Shown: positions 33,765 through 45,477, counted from the stretch's first letter. The stretch is 64,000 bases of DNA from Pullichristensenella sp963930055 (GCA_963930055.1 CAWVKS010000001.1:124001-188000), one strand, 5' to 3'. The notes: generated from the letters alone by a model not told the origin. A program made the numbers and translations.

Positions 33765-35549
33765 TCAGTTCCTCGTCAGTTCCTCGTACTTCTCCACCAG
33801 CGCGTCGAAGGCGTCCAGCGCGCGGTCCACGGCCTCGGGCTTTTCCATGTCCACACCGGCCACGCGCAGCGCCTCCAGAGGCGGCACGCTGGAGCCGAGG
33901 GAGAGAAACTTCTGGTAGCGCTCCACCGCCGCCGCGCCCTCGGTGCGGATGCCCTCGGCAAGCGCCATCGCCGCCGAAAAGCCGGTGGCGTATTTGTAGA
34001 CGTAGAAGGCGTTGTAGAAGTGGGGGATGCGCATCCACTCGCAGGCGATGAGCGCGTCCTGCCGGACCTGCGGGTAGTAGGCGGCGTTGAGACTGGCGTA
34101 GACGGCGTTGAGGCTCTCCGCCGTCAGCGCCTCGCCGCGCTCGGCCATGGCGTGCGCCTCGCGCTCAAACTCGGCGAACATCGTCTGGCGGAACACCGTG
34201 CCGCGAAAGCCGTCGAGCAGGTGCCAGGTGAGGAACGCCTGCGCCTGTTTGTCATCCTTGTAGCGCTCCATCAGCGCGCGCAGAACGAGGATCTCGTTGG
34301 TCGTCGAGGCCACCTCGGCCACGAACAGAGAGTATTCCGCGTCCAGATAGGGCTGGTGTCTGTTGCTCAGATAGGTGTGCACGGAATGCCCCATCTCGTG
34401 GGCGATGGTGAGCACGGAATCGAGGTTTTCCTTGTAGTTGAGCAGCACGTAGGGGTGCGTGCCGTAGGTGCCCCACGAATACGCGCCCGCGGACTTGCCC
34501 TCGTTTTCGTAAACGTCGATCCAGCGCTCCCTGCGCGCCGTGCGCAAAATCTCCTGATAGTCCTCGCCGAGCGCGGAGAGCGCCTCCACCACCAGCTCGT
34601 AGGCCTCGTCAAAGGGCAGCCTGATGTCAAAGCCCTCCACCGCGGGAACGTAGAGGTCGATCATGCGCATGTCGGAAACGCCGATCAGTTCGCCATTGCG
34701 CTTCACAAAGCGCGCCAGCGCCGGTATGTGCCGCCGCACGGAGGCGACGAGGTTGTCGTAGACGCTCACGGACACCTGGTCCGGGAACAGCGCCGCTTCC
34801 AGCGCGCTTTTGTGCTTCGCCGTGCGCGCGGAAAAGATGTCGGCGCGCACCGAGGCGTCGTAGAGCGCGGGAATGGTGGAGGCAAAGGACTGATAGGTGG
34901 TATACAGCCCCTCAAACGCCGCCGCGCGCACGCCGCGGTCGCGATTCATCATCAGGGGGATGTAGTTGGCGTGGGTGATGCGCACGTCCTCGCCCTTTTC
35001 GTCCTTGATGACGGGAAATTTCATGTCCGCGTCGGCGAGCATGGTGTAAATGGTGTCCGGCGCGGCGGCCATCTCCCCGGCCATGGCCACGATGCGTTCC
35101 TCGGCCTTGGAGAGCGTGTGCGGCCGCTGCCGCTCCACCTCGCGCAGCATGACGGCGAACTCGGCAAACGCCGGCTTCTCGCATACGGAGGCAATGTACT
35201 CCGCCGGCAGGGAGAGCAGCTCCGGCGTCAAAAAGCTCGCCGCCGTCTCCACCCTGGTGATCAGCGCCTGCGCCCGCGCCGTCAGCGCCTGGTTCGCGGC
35301 AACGCGGTTGTCCTCGTCGCGGCGCATGCGCGCGTAGGCAAACACCGCGGCGGCGATCTCCTGCATGGAGGCAAAGTGGCGCAGCGCCTCCAGAAGCGCT
35401 TCCTCGTCTCCCAGCGTCCCCTCGAAGCGGCCAAAGTCCGCGGCCAGCTTTTCCGCGGCGCGCAGGGCGTTTTCCCAATCCTCGACGCTTTCGTAGATGT
35501 CCTCCAGCCGCCAGCGGTACGCAAGCGGTATGTCCTTGCGTTCGGTCAT
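33765..35549 (-). CDS. pepF: oligoendopeptidase F (M3B family)
   Basis: The product is 594 aa. Zinc-binding HEMGH has H384, E385 and H388, with the downstream glutamate in the family's EVASTTNE segment. The start is MTERKDIPLAYRWRLEDIY and the length is normal for PepF. It cleaves peptides of roughly 7-17 residues in the cytoplasm. The last codons contain an 11-bp tandem duplication (CGTCAGTTCCT) around 33763-33785, so the true C-terminus may differ by a few residues. Confidence 0.95.
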   Translation of the reverse strand: MTERKDIPLAYRWRLEDIYESVEDWENALRAAEKLAADFGRFEGTLGDEEALLEALRHFASMQEIAAAVFAYARMRRDEDNRVAANQALTARAQALITRVETAASFLTPELLSLPAEYIASVCEKPAFAEFAVMLREVERQRPHTLSKAEERIVAMAGEMAAAPDTIYTMLADADMKFPVIKDEKGEDVRITHANYIPLMMNRDRGVRAAAFEGLYTTYQSFASTIPALYDASVRADIFSARTAKHKSALEAALFPDQVSVSVYDNLVASVRRHIPALARFVKRNGELIGVSDMRMIDLYVPAVEGFDIRLPFDEAYELVVEALSALGEDYQEILRTARRERWIDVYENEGKSAGAYSWGTYGTHPYVLLNYKENLDSVLTIAHEMGHSVHTYLSNRHQPYLDAEYSLFVAEVASTTNEILVLRALMERYKDDKQAQAFLTWHLLDGFRGTVFRQTMFAEFEREAHAMAERGEALTAESLNAVYASLNAAYYPQVRQDALIACEWMRIPHFYNAFYVYKYATGFSAAMALAEGIRTEGAAAVERYQKFLSLGSSVPPLEALRVAGVDMEKPEAVDRALDAFDALVEKYEELTRN

Positions 35550-35574
35550 CGTGAAAATGTTCCTCCTCGTTTGG

Positions 35575-35600
35575 AAAAGCCCCCGGGCAGAGCCGGGGGC
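35575..35600 (-). terminator. intrinsic terminator of the P-type ATPase gene
   Basis: A GCCCCCGGG-type stem (35579-35600) is followed on the minus strand by TTTT (35578-35575). Confidence 0.8.
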
Positions 35601-35606
35601 GTCGTC

Positions 35607-38228
<2,622 letters not shown>

Positions 38229-38240
38229 GGTGTCCTCCTG

Positions 38241-39233
38241 TTATTGCCGGGAGAGCGTGGCCAGCATCACGGCCTTGATGGTGTGCAGGCGGTTCTCCGC
38301 CTCGTCAAATACCACCGAGCGCTTGCTCTCGAACACTTCGTTGGTCACTTCCATTTCGGTCAGGCCGAATTTTTTGTGGATCTCGCGCCCCACCTCGGTG
38401 CCCAGGTCGTGATACGAGGGCAGGCAGTGCATGAAGATGGCGCAATCGGCGGCGTTTTCAAAGGCCGCGGCGTTGACCTGGTAGGGCAAGAGCAGCTTGA
38501 TGCGCTCCTTCCACACCGAATCCGGCTCGCCCATGGATACCCAGATGTCGGTGTAGAGCACATCCGCGCCGCGCGTGCCGTCGGCGATGTCCGAGGTCAG
38601 GGTCACGCTGCCGCCGGTGTTTTCGGCGATCTCCCGCGCGGTCCTGACCAGATCTTCCGCCGGGAACAGCGCCTCGGGCGCGCAGGCGGTGAAGTGCATG
38701 CCCATCTTGGCGCAGGCCACCATCAGCGAATTGGCCACGTTGTTGCGCGCGTCGCCCATGAAGGTGAGCTTCACGCCCTCCAGGCGGCCCAGGTGCTCCT
38801 CGATGGTCAGAAGGTCCGCCATCATCTGCGTGGGGTGAAACTGGTCGGTCAGGCCGTTCCACACAGGCACGCCGGAATACTTCGCCAGGAGCTCCACGGT
38901 ATTTTGGCTGAAACCGCGGTATTCGATACCGTCGTACATGCGGCCGAGCACGCGCGCCGTGTCCTCGATGCTCTCCTTTTTGCCCATCTGCGAGCTGGCC
39001 GGGTCGAGGAAGGTCACGCCCATGCCCAGGTCGCGCCCCGCCACCTCGAAGGCGCAGCGCGTGCGCGTGGAGGTCTTTTCAAACAGCAGCACGATGTTGC
39101 GGCCCATCAGGTGCCTGTGGCCGATGCGCAGGTGCTTTTCGCGCTTTAAGCGCTTGGCCAGGTCGAGTATGTGGCGGATCTCATCGGGCGTATAGTCGAG
39201 AAGGGTGAGGAAGCTGCGTCCGTAAAGGGTCAT
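38241..39233 (-). CDS. argF: ornithine carbamoyltransferase
   Basis: The product is 330 aa. Carbamoyl-phosphate-binding STRTR is at residues 55-59, HPTQMMADLLTI in the middle, and the ornithine loop MHCLPSYHD near residue 270. It makes citrulline from ornithine and carbamoyl phosphate, either for arginine synthesis or in the deiminase pathway. The start overlaps the M20 gene by 4 bp. No other arginine gene is adjacent, so the direction cannot be decided. Confidence 0.94.
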   Translation of the reverse strand: MTLYGRSFLTLLDYTPDEIRHILDLAKRLKREKHLRIGHRHLMGRNIVLLFEKTSTRTRCAFEVAGRDLGMGVTFLDPASSQMGKKESIEDTARVLGRMYDGIEYRGFSQNTVELLAKYSGVPVWNGLTDQFHPTQMMADLLTIEEHLGRLEGVKLTFMGDARNNVANSLMVACAKMGMHFTACAPEALFPAEDLVRTAREIAENTGGSVTLTSDIADGTRGADVLYTDIWVSMGEPDSVWKERIKLLLPYQVNAAAFENAADCAIFMHCLPSYHDLGTEVGREIHKKFGLTEMEVTNEVFESKRSVVFDEAENRLHTIKAVMLATLSRQ

Positions 39234-40354
39234 TGGGCATCTCCTTTCCAGTCGGGGAACATGGCGAGGCGGCGGAAGGCCTCAAAGCCGTTTACGAGCG
39301 CCGCTTCGTCCAGCGTGAACAGGGGGGAGTGCAGAGGTTCGCTTTCGCCCGTGCCGAGATAGAACATCACGCCCGGCACGCGCTGCAGGTAAAAGGAAAA
39401 GTCCTCGGCGGTGAGGTCGGGATCGGGGAGGGGCTGGAAGGGCAAATCGGCGGTTGCCGCGCGGAAGCGCTCAAACAGCCCGGGATCGTTGATGGTGGGC
39501 GGGTACCCTTCGCTGAAGGACACCTCCGCCTCCACGCCAAAGGGCGCGCAGGCTTCGCAAACGGCCCTGCGGACGCCCTCTTTGATGCGCGCGTGGTCCT
39601 GCAGGCTGAAGGCGCGCACCGTGCCGGAAAGCTCGGCAAGGTCGGGCACGATGTTGGTCGAGGCGCCGGAGTGGAAGGAACAGAGGCGGATGAGCCGCGG
39701 CATGTCCTCGGGCAGGGAGGCGTCAAAGGCGTAGACATTGCGCACGGCCTCGGCCCCGGCGAGCATGGCGTCCCGCCCGTCGCGGGCGCGGGCGGCGTGC
39801 GCCGAAGCGCCCGTCAGGCGGATGCGCGCCTCGCAGGCCGTGGCCATGAACGCCCCCGGGCGCGACGCGAGCGTGCCCACGGGGATGCCGGGCTGCACAT
39901 GCAGGGCGAAGATGCGCTTTACGCCGTATTCTTCCAGGGCGCCGCTCTCCACCACGAAGCGCGCGCCGCCGCCAGTCTCCTCCGCCGGCTGAAAGATGGC
40001 CAGCACGTTGCAGGGGAGATCGGCCCTGTGCCCGTCGAGCCATTCGCAGAAGGCCAGCATCGTGGCCATGTGCGCGTCGTGGCCGCAGGCGTGCATGCTG
40101 CCCGGGTGCTGCGACGCGAAGGGAAGCCCCGTCGCCTCCTGGATGGGCAGGGCGTCCATGTCGCAGCGGAAGGCGGTGGCCTCCGCCCGTCCCGCGTCAA
40201 ACCAGGCCAGAACGCCGTGCCCGGCCACGGGCCTTACCTGCGCGCCCAGCCGGGAAAGCTGTGAAAGCACGTAGGCCTGCGTCCTGGGCAGGTCGAAACC
40301 GACCTCAGGGATGCGGTGCAGCGCGCGCCGGTGGCGGCGGATGGTCTCGAGCAT
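39230..40354 (-). CDS. M20 family amidohydrolase, probable N-acetyl-diaminopimelate deacetylase
   Basis: The product is 374 aa. M20D features: FRCDMDALPIQE, HACGHDAHMA with metal-binding His, FQPAEETGGGA, and the dimerisation domain around ASAHAARARDGRDA. The family includes hippurate hydrolases and N-acyl amino-acid hydrolases. Its location, divergent from dapA-dapB-dapH (the acetylated branch), fits the missing N-acetyl-LL-diaminopimelate deacetylase step, as with YkuR next to YkuQ in Bacillus. The substrate is inferred from context. Confidence 0.85.
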   Translation of the reverse strand: MLETIRRHRRALHRIPEVGFDLPRTQAYVLSQLSRLGAQVRPVAGHGVLAWFDAGRAEATAFRCDMDALPIQEATGLPFASQHPGSMHACGHDAHMATMLAFCEWLDGHRADLPCNVLAIFQPAEETGGGARFVVESGALEEYGVKRIFALHVQPGIPVGTLASRPGAFMATACEARIRLTGASAHAARARDGRDAMLAGAEAVRNVYAFDASLPEDMPRLIRLCSFHSGASTNIVPDLAELSGTVRAFSLQDHARIKEGVRRAVCEACAPFGVEAEVSFSEGYPPTINDPGLFERFRAATADLPFQPLPDPDLTAEDFSFYLQRVPGVMFYLGTGESEPLHSPLFTLDEAALVNGFEAFRRLAMFPDWKGDAQ

Positions 40355-40379
40355 GGCCGTTCCTCCAGAATTTCCCTTT

Positions 40380-40399
40380 TTGCCATTTTACCATGGCAA
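40380..40399. promoter_or_regulatory. palindromic operator candidate upstream of the M20 gene
   Basis: TTGCCAT (40380-40386) and ATGGCAA (40393-40399) form a perfect 7-bp inverted repeat just upstream of the M20 ribosome site. A TTGACA on the minus strand lies about 22 bp before TAAAAT, too far for a normal promoter, so a regulator may act here. Confidence 0.35.
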
Positions 40400-40516
40400 C
40401 ATTAAATCCGTTTGTCAAGAGTGGAAAAAGTGCGATTTTCAGCAGACTGCCGAGTTTTTGAAGGACGGACAAATGTGCTTTTCGCAAGGACAAAATGGGC
40501 AAGGCAAAACCAAAAC

Positions 40517-40545
40517 TTGCAAAACTGCCCCAACTCTGCTATGAT
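40517..40545 (+). promoter_or_regulatory. sigma-A promoter of dapA-dapB-dapH
   Basis: TTGCAA (40517-40522) and TATGAT (40540-40545) are separated by 17 bp. The predicted leader is about 25 nt, too short for a lysine riboswitch. Confidence 0.75.
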
Positions 40546-40575
40546 AGCGAAAAGAAAACGCGCGGAGGTGCAGCC

Positions 40576-41451
40576 ATGTTTGAAGGCAGCTATGTGGCGC
40601 TGGTGACGCCCTTTTACCCGGACGGGAGCATCAATTTTGACCGGCTGAAACAGCTTTGCCAGTGGCACGTGGAAAACGGCACGGACGGCCTGGTGGTGCT
40701 GGGCACCACGGGCGAGTCGAGCACCACGGACGCCGCCGAGGACGCGGCCATCGTGCGCTGTTGCGTGGACGCCATTGGCGGCCGCATCCCGGTGATCGCC
40801 GGCGGCGGTTCCAACTGCACGGAAACGTCGCTTGCAAAGAGCCGCAAGTTCCGCGATCTGGGTGCGGACGGCCTTCTGCTCATCACGCCCTACTACAACA
40901 AGGCCAACCAGAAGGGCATGTACCGTCACTTTGCCACCGTGGCCGAGGCGGTCGATCTGCCCATCATACTTTACAATGTGCCCGGCCGCACGGGCTGCGC
41001 GCTCTCCGTGGAGTGCGTGGAGGCGCTTTCGAAGCTGCCCAACGTGCGCGGCATCAAGGAGGCCAGCGGCAACATCTCCTATACGGCGAAGGTGGCGCGG
41101 CTGACGAATGACGAATTCGTCCTCCTCTCCGGCAACGACGATATGATCGTCCCCGTGCTCTCCCTGGGAGGCGTGGGCGTCGTCAGCGTCTGGGCCAACA
41201 TCTGTCCCCGTCAGGTGCACGACCTCGTGGCCGCCTACCGCGCCGGCGACGGCAAAAAGGCGCTGGAACTGCAACTGAAATATCTCGAGCTCATCAACGC
41301 GCTGTTCATCGAGGTCAACCCCATTCCCGTCAAGGAAGCTATGAACATGCTCGGCATGGAGGCCGGCCCCTGCCGCCTGCCCCTGTGCGAGATGGAGGAC
41401 AAGAACCGCGAGGCGCTGCAAAAGGCGCTGCGCGTGCTGGAGGAAGCATGA
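40576..41451 (+). CDS. dapA: 4-hydroxy-tetrahydrodipicolinate synthase
   Basis: The product is 291 aa. GGAGGTG precedes ATG 40576. MFEGSYVALVTPF, GTTGESSTT, ILYNVPGRTG and the Schiff-base lysine K161 (GIKEASGN) are diagnostic. It condenses pyruvate with aspartate semialdehyde, the first committed step to diaminopimelate and lysine. The stop overlaps the dapB start (ATGA). Confidence 0.96.
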   Translation: MFEGSYVALVTPFYPDGSINFDRLKQLCQWHVENGTDGLVVLGTTGESSTTDAAEDAAIVRCCVDAIGGRIPVIAGGGSNCTETSLAKSRKFRDLGADGLLLITPYYNKANQKGMYRHFATVAEAVDLPIILYNVPGRTGCALSVECVEALSKLPNVRGIKEASGNISYTAKVARLTNDEFVLLSGNDDMIVPVLSLGGVGVVSVWANICPRQVHDLVAAYRAGDGKKALELQLKYLELINALFIEVNPIPVKEAMNMLGMEAGPCRLPLCEMEDKNREALQKALRVLEEA

Positions 41452-42194
41452 AGGTCATACTGGTCGGCTACGGCCGCATGGGAAAAATGATCGAGGAGCT
41501 GCTCGCCGTGCGCACCGATGTGGAAATCCTCGGCGCGGTGTCGCCGGGGCTGTACGAAAGCCCTTGGGACGTGCCCGGCAAGCCCGATGCCATCATCGAC
41601 TTTTCCTACCCCGGCAACCTCGAAAACACGCTCGCGCGCGCGGAAGACGCCGCCTCCGCCGTCATCCTCGGCACCACCGGCCTGACCGCGGAGCAGGTAG
41701 AGCGCGTCCGCGCGGCGGCCAGGCGCGTGCCGGTGGTCTTTGACGCCAACTTTTCCCTCGGCGTGGCCGTGCTGCGCAAGGCGCTTGCGCAGGTGGGGCC
41801 GCTGCTGCTGAAGTGCGGCTTCGACGCCGAGATCGTCGAGACGCATCACAACCGCAAGGCGGACGCCCCCAGCGGCACGGCCAGGGCGCTTCTGCGCGCC
41901 ATCGACCCCGCGGGGGACTACGCGCCCGTCTATGGCCGCGAAGGGCTTGTCGGCGCGCGCGGCAGGGAGATCGGCGTGCACGCCGTGCGCGGCGGCACCG
42001 TGGCCGGCGAACACCGCGCGCTCTTCTTCGGCGAGGACGAGACTCTGGAGTTCCGCCACCTCGCCGCCAGCCGCCGCATATTTGCCGCCGGCGCGGTGCG
42101 GGCGCTGGATTTCGCCGTCGGCCGCGCGCCGGGGCTGTACCGCGTGGACGACGTGCTGGGCTTGAACGACATGCAGGGAGGGAAGGACCAATGA
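41448..42194 (+). CDS. dapB: 4-hydroxy-tetrahydrodipicolinate reductase
   Basis: The product is 248 aa from ATG 41448. The N-terminal nucleotide-binding motif is VGYGRMGKM. GTTGL, NFSLGVAVL and the catalytic ETHHNRKADAPSGTA segment follow. It reduces the DapA product to tetrahydrodipicolinate. It overlaps both neighbours by 4 bp, indicating tight translational coupling in dapA-dapB-dapH. Confidence 0.96.
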   Translation: MKVILVGYGRMGKMIEELLAVRTDVEILGAVSPGLYESPWDVPGKPDAIIDFSYPGNLENTLARAEDAASAVILGTTGLTAEQVERVRAAARRVPVVFDANFSLGVAVLRKALAQVGPLLLKCGFDAEIVETHHNRKADAPSGTARALLRAIDPAGDYAPVYGREGLVGARGREIGVHAVRGGTVAGEHRALFFGEDETLEFRHLAASRRIFAAGAVRALDFAVGRAPGLYRVDDVLGLNDMQGGKDQ

Positions 42195-42886
42195 ACGCGG
42201 AAGAGATCATCCGCTTTATCCACGATGCAAAAAAAACCACGCCGGTGAAGGCCTACGTCAAGGCCGCGCCGGACGTGGCGTTCCCCGGCTGCCGCGTGTT
42301 CGGCGCGGGCGACAGGGTCGTTTTCGGCGAGTGGGGAGACGTGCGGGCGGCGCTTGAACAAAACGCCGCCGCCGTTGAGGATGTGGTCATCGAGTGCGAC
42401 CGCCGCAACAGCGCCGTGCCGCTGCTGGACTTGAGGAATGTCAACGCCCGCATCGAGCCGGGCGCCATCCTCCGCGACCGCGTGGAGATCGGCGACCGCG
42501 CCGTGATCATGATGGGCGCGGTCCTCAACATCGGCGCGGTGGTGGGGGAGGACACGATGATCGACATGGGCGCGGTGCTCGGCGGGCGCGCCACCGTGGG
42601 CAGGCGCTGCCACATCGGCGCGGGCGCGGTGCTCGCGGGCGTGGTTGAACCGGCCAGCGCCACGCCGGTCGTCGTCGAGGACGACGTGCTCATCGGCGCC
42701 AACGCCGTGGTGCTCGAGGGCGTGCATATCGGCAAGGGCGCGGTGATCGCCGCCGGCTGCGTCGTCGTCTCCGATGTGCCGGAAAACGCCGTGGTCGCCG
42801 GCGTGCCCGGCCGTGTCATCAAGATGAAGGACGAAAAGACGGAAAAAAAGACCGCGCTGGTGGACGCCCTGCGCGCGCTCGACTGA
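42191..42886 (+). CDS. dapH: 2,3,4,5-tetrahydropyridine-2,6-dicarboxylate N-acetyltransferase
   Basis: The product is 231 aa from ATG 42191. The N-terminal domain is about 80 residues (MNAEEIIRFIHDAKKTTPVKAYV). The rest is a left-handed beta-helix of hexapeptide repeats (IEPGAI, VEIGDRAVIMMGA, IGAVVGEDTMIDMGAVLGGRATVG). Length and N-terminus match the DapH acetylase type rather than the DapD succinylase. This shows that the organism uses the acetylated diaminopimelate route. Confidence 0.95.
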   Translation: MNAEEIIRFIHDAKKTTPVKAYVKAAPDVAFPGCRVFGAGDRVVFGEWGDVRAALEQNAAAVEDVVIECDRRNSAVPLLDLRNVNARIEPGAILRDRVEIGDRAVIMMGAVLNIGAVVGEDTMIDMGAVLGGRATVGRRCHIGAGAVLAGVVEPASATPVVVEDDVLIGANAVVLEGVHIGKGAVIAAGCVVVSDVPENAVVAGVPGRVIKMKDEKTEKKTALVDALRALD

Positions 42887-42899
42887 AAAACGGCAAAAC

Positions 42900-42941
42900 A
42901 AGGCCGCCCGTCGCGGGGAAACGCCCGCGATGGGCGGCCTT
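42900..42941. terminator. long hairpin terminator between dapH and the convergent CD1247-type gene
   Basis: An 18-bp stem (42900-42917 with 42924-42941, one G-U pair) has a GAAACG loop. On the minus strand it is followed by TTGTTTTG, so it mainly serves the minus-strand gene. On the plus strand no T-run follows. Confidence 0.8.
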
Positions 42942-42952
42942 GCCATAATGGC

Positions 42953-43477
42953 CTATTCGCGGTAGGGCTTGGCGATGGGCACGTTGTCCGGCCCAAGGGG
43001 CGTGAAGTCCACAGGCTTGTGGCAGTGGGGGCAGGTATAGAGCTCGTTTTCCTCCCGGATCTCGCCCAGCGGCACGAAAAACACCTTGCCGCACTCCGTG
43101 CAGACGCTGCCCGCCAGCGGCACGCTGCCGCCCTCCTCCTTCTTGCCGTCGGAGGAGAGCACGCGCAATCCGCCTTCGGGGGCGTAGCCCTCGTCGCCGT
43201 CCGCCTCGTCCATGTAGCCGTCGTCCTCGTCCATGTAGCCATCGTCGCGCGCGTCGCCGTCCACGGTGGCTTCGAGGTCCTCAAGGTCCTCGTCGATGCT
43301 CTCCACGAAGTCGTTCAGCTCCGTCATATCGTCGCGCAGGTCGCCCAATTCGCCGGCGATATTTTCCAGCGCGTCCGCCAACGCCGCAAGCAGCTTGCCG
43401 TTCGTGGAATCGGGCGCGACGTCCATGCTGCCGATCAGCCCGCGGATGTAGCCGACCTGTTCTGTCAGCTTCGCCAT
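42953..43477 (-). CDS. CD1247 N-terminal domain-containing protein with zinc ribbon
   Basis: The product is 174 aa; ATG 43477 follows a GGAGGTGAT site, and the upstream extension lies in the repeat region. The N-terminal 70 residues (MAKLTEQVGYIRGLIGSMDV, then LLAALADALENIAGELGDLRDDM) match the CD1247-type coiled-coil domain of Clostridia. An acidic low-complexity linker with a near-repeat (DDGYMDEDDGYMDEADG) follows, then a zinc ribbon (CTECGKVFFVP, CPHCHKP). Function unknown; conserved near efp in Clostridia. Confidence 0.82.
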   Translation of the reverse strand: MAKLTEQVGYIRGLIGSMDVAPDSTNGKLLAALADALENIAGELGDLRDDMTELNDFVESIDEDLEDLEATVDGDARDDGYMDEDDGYMDEADGDEGYAPEGGLRVLSSDGKKEEGGSVPLAGSVCTECGKVFFVPLGEIREENELYTCPHCHKPVDFTPLGPDNVPIAKPYRE

Positions 43478-43542
43478 TTCATCACCTCCGCCCCACAGGG
43501 CAGTTGTCTTTACAGAAACGGGGCGGCAAAGCGCGCCGCCCT

Positions 43543-43790
43543 CAGGGCGCTGGGAAAGCCCATAACCGCAACGGCCGCCCTGATATATTAAATCAGAAGC
43601 GGCCATTGCTTCCCTGGGTGGATCTGCCGGGCCCTTCGGGATCGTCAAATCCAGTCGCAAGGTTGCAAGCCAAGGCTTGCAAGTCGCCAAAGGCGACCGT
43701 TTTTGGCGATCGGGGACCGGCAAAAACGCCTCGGCGACAAATTTTGCTGCCGGCAAAATTACCTCGCTTGCAGGCTTTCCCGGCGCTTTG
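43543..43790. repeat. structured intergenic repeat, copy A
   Basis: Ends are imperfect inverted repeats: CAGGGCGCTGGGAAAGCC (43543-43560) against GGCTTTCCCGGCGCTTTG (43773-43790). An internal hairpin, GCAACGGCCGC then CTGAT, pairs with ATCAG then GCGGCCATTGC. Further small hairpins include TTGCAAGCC/GGCTTGCAA and GTCGCC/GGCGAC. It resembles copy B at 45622-45794 in the same order. No gene is present. It could be a MITE-like element or a structured RNA. Confidence 0.65.
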
Positions 43791-43824
43791 CCGCACCCAC
43801 TAACCTGTGCGTTTTCGCGCCCGC

Positions 43825-44385
43825 TTATGCGCGGCCCAGGTATTCGCCGCCGTTGCGGGTGTCGATCTTCAATTTGTCGCCGATCTCGATAAACAGCGGC
43901 ACCTGCAGGGTAAAGCCGGTCTCCACCGTGGCGGGCTTGGTGGTGTTGGAGGCGGTGTCGCCCTTGAAGCCGGGCTCGGTGGCGGTCACTTCCAGCTCCA
44001 CGAAGTTCGGGGCCTCAACGCTGAAGGGCGCGCCCTTGAAGAAGCGCACGGTGACGTTGGTGTTCTCCTTGACGAAGGGGATGGCGTCCTCCACCTGGTC
44101 GTGCGTCAGCGGCAGCTGGTCGTAGGTGTCCAGGTCCATGAAGTAATACAGATCGCCGTCGTTGTAGAGGTACTGCATCTCCTTGGTCTCGATGTGCGCC
44201 TTGGCCATCTTGTCGGTGGGGTTGAAGGTGCGCTCGATGACGGCGCCGGTGACGATGTTCTTCAGCTTCGTGCGCACGAACGCCGCGCCCTTGCCGGGCT
44301 TGACGTGCAGAAAACTGACCACGGTCCAAATGCCGTTGTCCATCTCAATGGTGACGCCGTTTCGGAAGTCGCTTGCGTTGATCAT
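43825..44385 (-). CDS. efp: translation elongation factor P
   Basis: The product is 186 aa. It has three beta-barrel domains; K32 sits at the tip of domain I (VKPGKGAAF), the residue modified in other species. ITVT-type central signatures and the C-terminal GDKLKIDTRNGGEYLGRA are family hallmarks. It rescues ribosomes stalled at polyproline. It lies just downstream of a proline peptidase gene on the same strand, a common clostridial pairing. Confidence 0.96.
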   Translation of the reverse strand: MINASDFRNGVTIEMDNGIWTVVSFLHVKPGKGAAFVRTKLKNIVTGAVIERTFNPTDKMAKAHIETKEMQYLYNDGDLYYFMDLDTYDQLPLTHDQVEDAIPFVKENTNVTVRFFKGAPFSVEAPNFVELEVTATEPGFKGDTASNTTKPATVETGFTLQVPLFIEIGDKLKIDTRNGGEYLGRA

Positions 44386-44421
44386 GGGGAATGTGCCTCC
44401 TCAAATAGAATGGTAAGGGGT

Positions 44422-45477
44422 TTACAGCTCGATCAGCTGCTTCGGCGCGTCGATGGGGTCGATATACCCGTCCGAAGTCAGGATCGCCATGTCCTCGATC
44501 CGGCAGCCGCCGAGACCCGAGATATATATGCCGGGCTCGATGGTGACGACATGGCCGGGCCGAAGCACCGTCCCATCGCCCCTGCCGAGCCGGGGCTGTT
44601 CGTGGATATCCAGGCCCACGCCGTGGCCGAGGGCGTGGCCAAAGGAGCCGGGGTAGCGCGCCTCGATAAAGTCGCGGGCGATCTTGTCCACATCTTCGCA
44701 CACCGCGCCGGGGCGGACGGCGTCAAGCGCCATTTCGTGCGCCTCGAGCACGGTCTGGTAGACGTCCTTCAGCGCCCTGCCAACCTTGCCGATGCCCACC
44801 GTGCGCGTCATGTCCGAGCGGTAGCCGCCATAGGTCGCGCCAAAGTCCAGCGTCAAAAGCTCGCCGTTTTGCAGGCGGTGCTCGCCGGGAACGGCGTGGG
44901 GGAGGGAGCCGTTTTGGCCCGCGCAGGCGATGGTGTCAAACGCCTCGCCCTCGCTGCCCAGTTTGAGCATCCCGTAGTTAAGGGCGACGGCCACCTCGCG
45001 TTCGGTCATGCCGGGGCGAATGACCTCCAGAAGCGCCCTGAAGGCGCGGCAGGCGATGTCCGCGGCGCGGCGGATGCAGTCGATCTCGCCTTCGTCCTTT
45101 ATAAGGCGCATTTCTTCAACGAGGCCGGCAAGCGGCGTCAGGGCGACGTCCCCCAGCGCGCCTTGCAAAGCGGCCCAGTCGTCATAGCAGAGGAAGTCCG
45201 TCTCCACCGCCAGCGCCCGCGCGCCCGAGGCGGCGGCCAGTTCCGCCACCAGAGATTCGACGCTCCTGCCCATGCGCGTGCGCACGCATTCGAGCGTCGG
45301 GGCCTGCCGGGAGAGCTGTTCCACATAGCGGAAGTCGGTGAGCACGGCCTGCCTTTGCGCGGAGACAAACAAGCAGCCCTCCCCGGTAAAGCCGGTGAGG
45401 TAGCGCATGTTCTGCGGCTTATGGATCAGCGCCGCGGACAGCCCGCGCGCCTCCATGGCGGCCAGGAAACGCTGCAA
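44422..45477 (-). CDS. Xaa-Pro peptidase (M24B aminopeptidase P family)
   Basis: The product is 351 aa from TTG 45477, the only plausible start near GGAGGGAGGAAG. The creatinase N-terminal domain includes MRYLTGFTGEG. In the catalytic pita-bread domain, metal ligands are in LTLDFGATYGGYRSDMTRT, GHALGHGVGLDIHEQP, TIEPGIY and GGCRIEDMAIL. It cleaves Xaa-Pro bonds in peptides. Efp follows after about 36 bp, and a promoter is not obvious. Confidence 0.93.
   Translation of the reverse strand: MQRFLAAMEARGLSAALIHKPQNMRYLTGFTGEGCLFVSAQRQAVLTDFRYVEQLSRQAPTLECVRTRMGRSVESLVAELAAASGARALAVETDFLCYDDWAALQGALGDVALTPLAGLVEEMRLIKDEGEIDCIRRAADIACRAFRALLEVIRPGMTEREVAVALNYGMLKLGSEGEAFDTIACAGQNGSLPHAVPGEHRLQNGELLTLDFGATYGGYRSDMTRTVGIGKVGRALKDVYQTVLEAHEMALDAVRPGAVCEDVDKIARDFIEARYPGSFGHALGHGVGLDIHEQPRLGRGDGTVLRPGHVVTIEPGIYISGLGGCRIEDMAILTSDGYIDPIDAPKQLIEL

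Noticed and set aside
40380..40430. TTGACA/TAAAAT promoter for the M20 gene
   Set aside because: Spacing is 22 bp, outside the working range; kept only as a possible operator site.
40355..40575. Lysine riboswitch before dapA
   Set aside because: The predicted leader is only about 25 nt and lacks the conserved five-way junction sequences.
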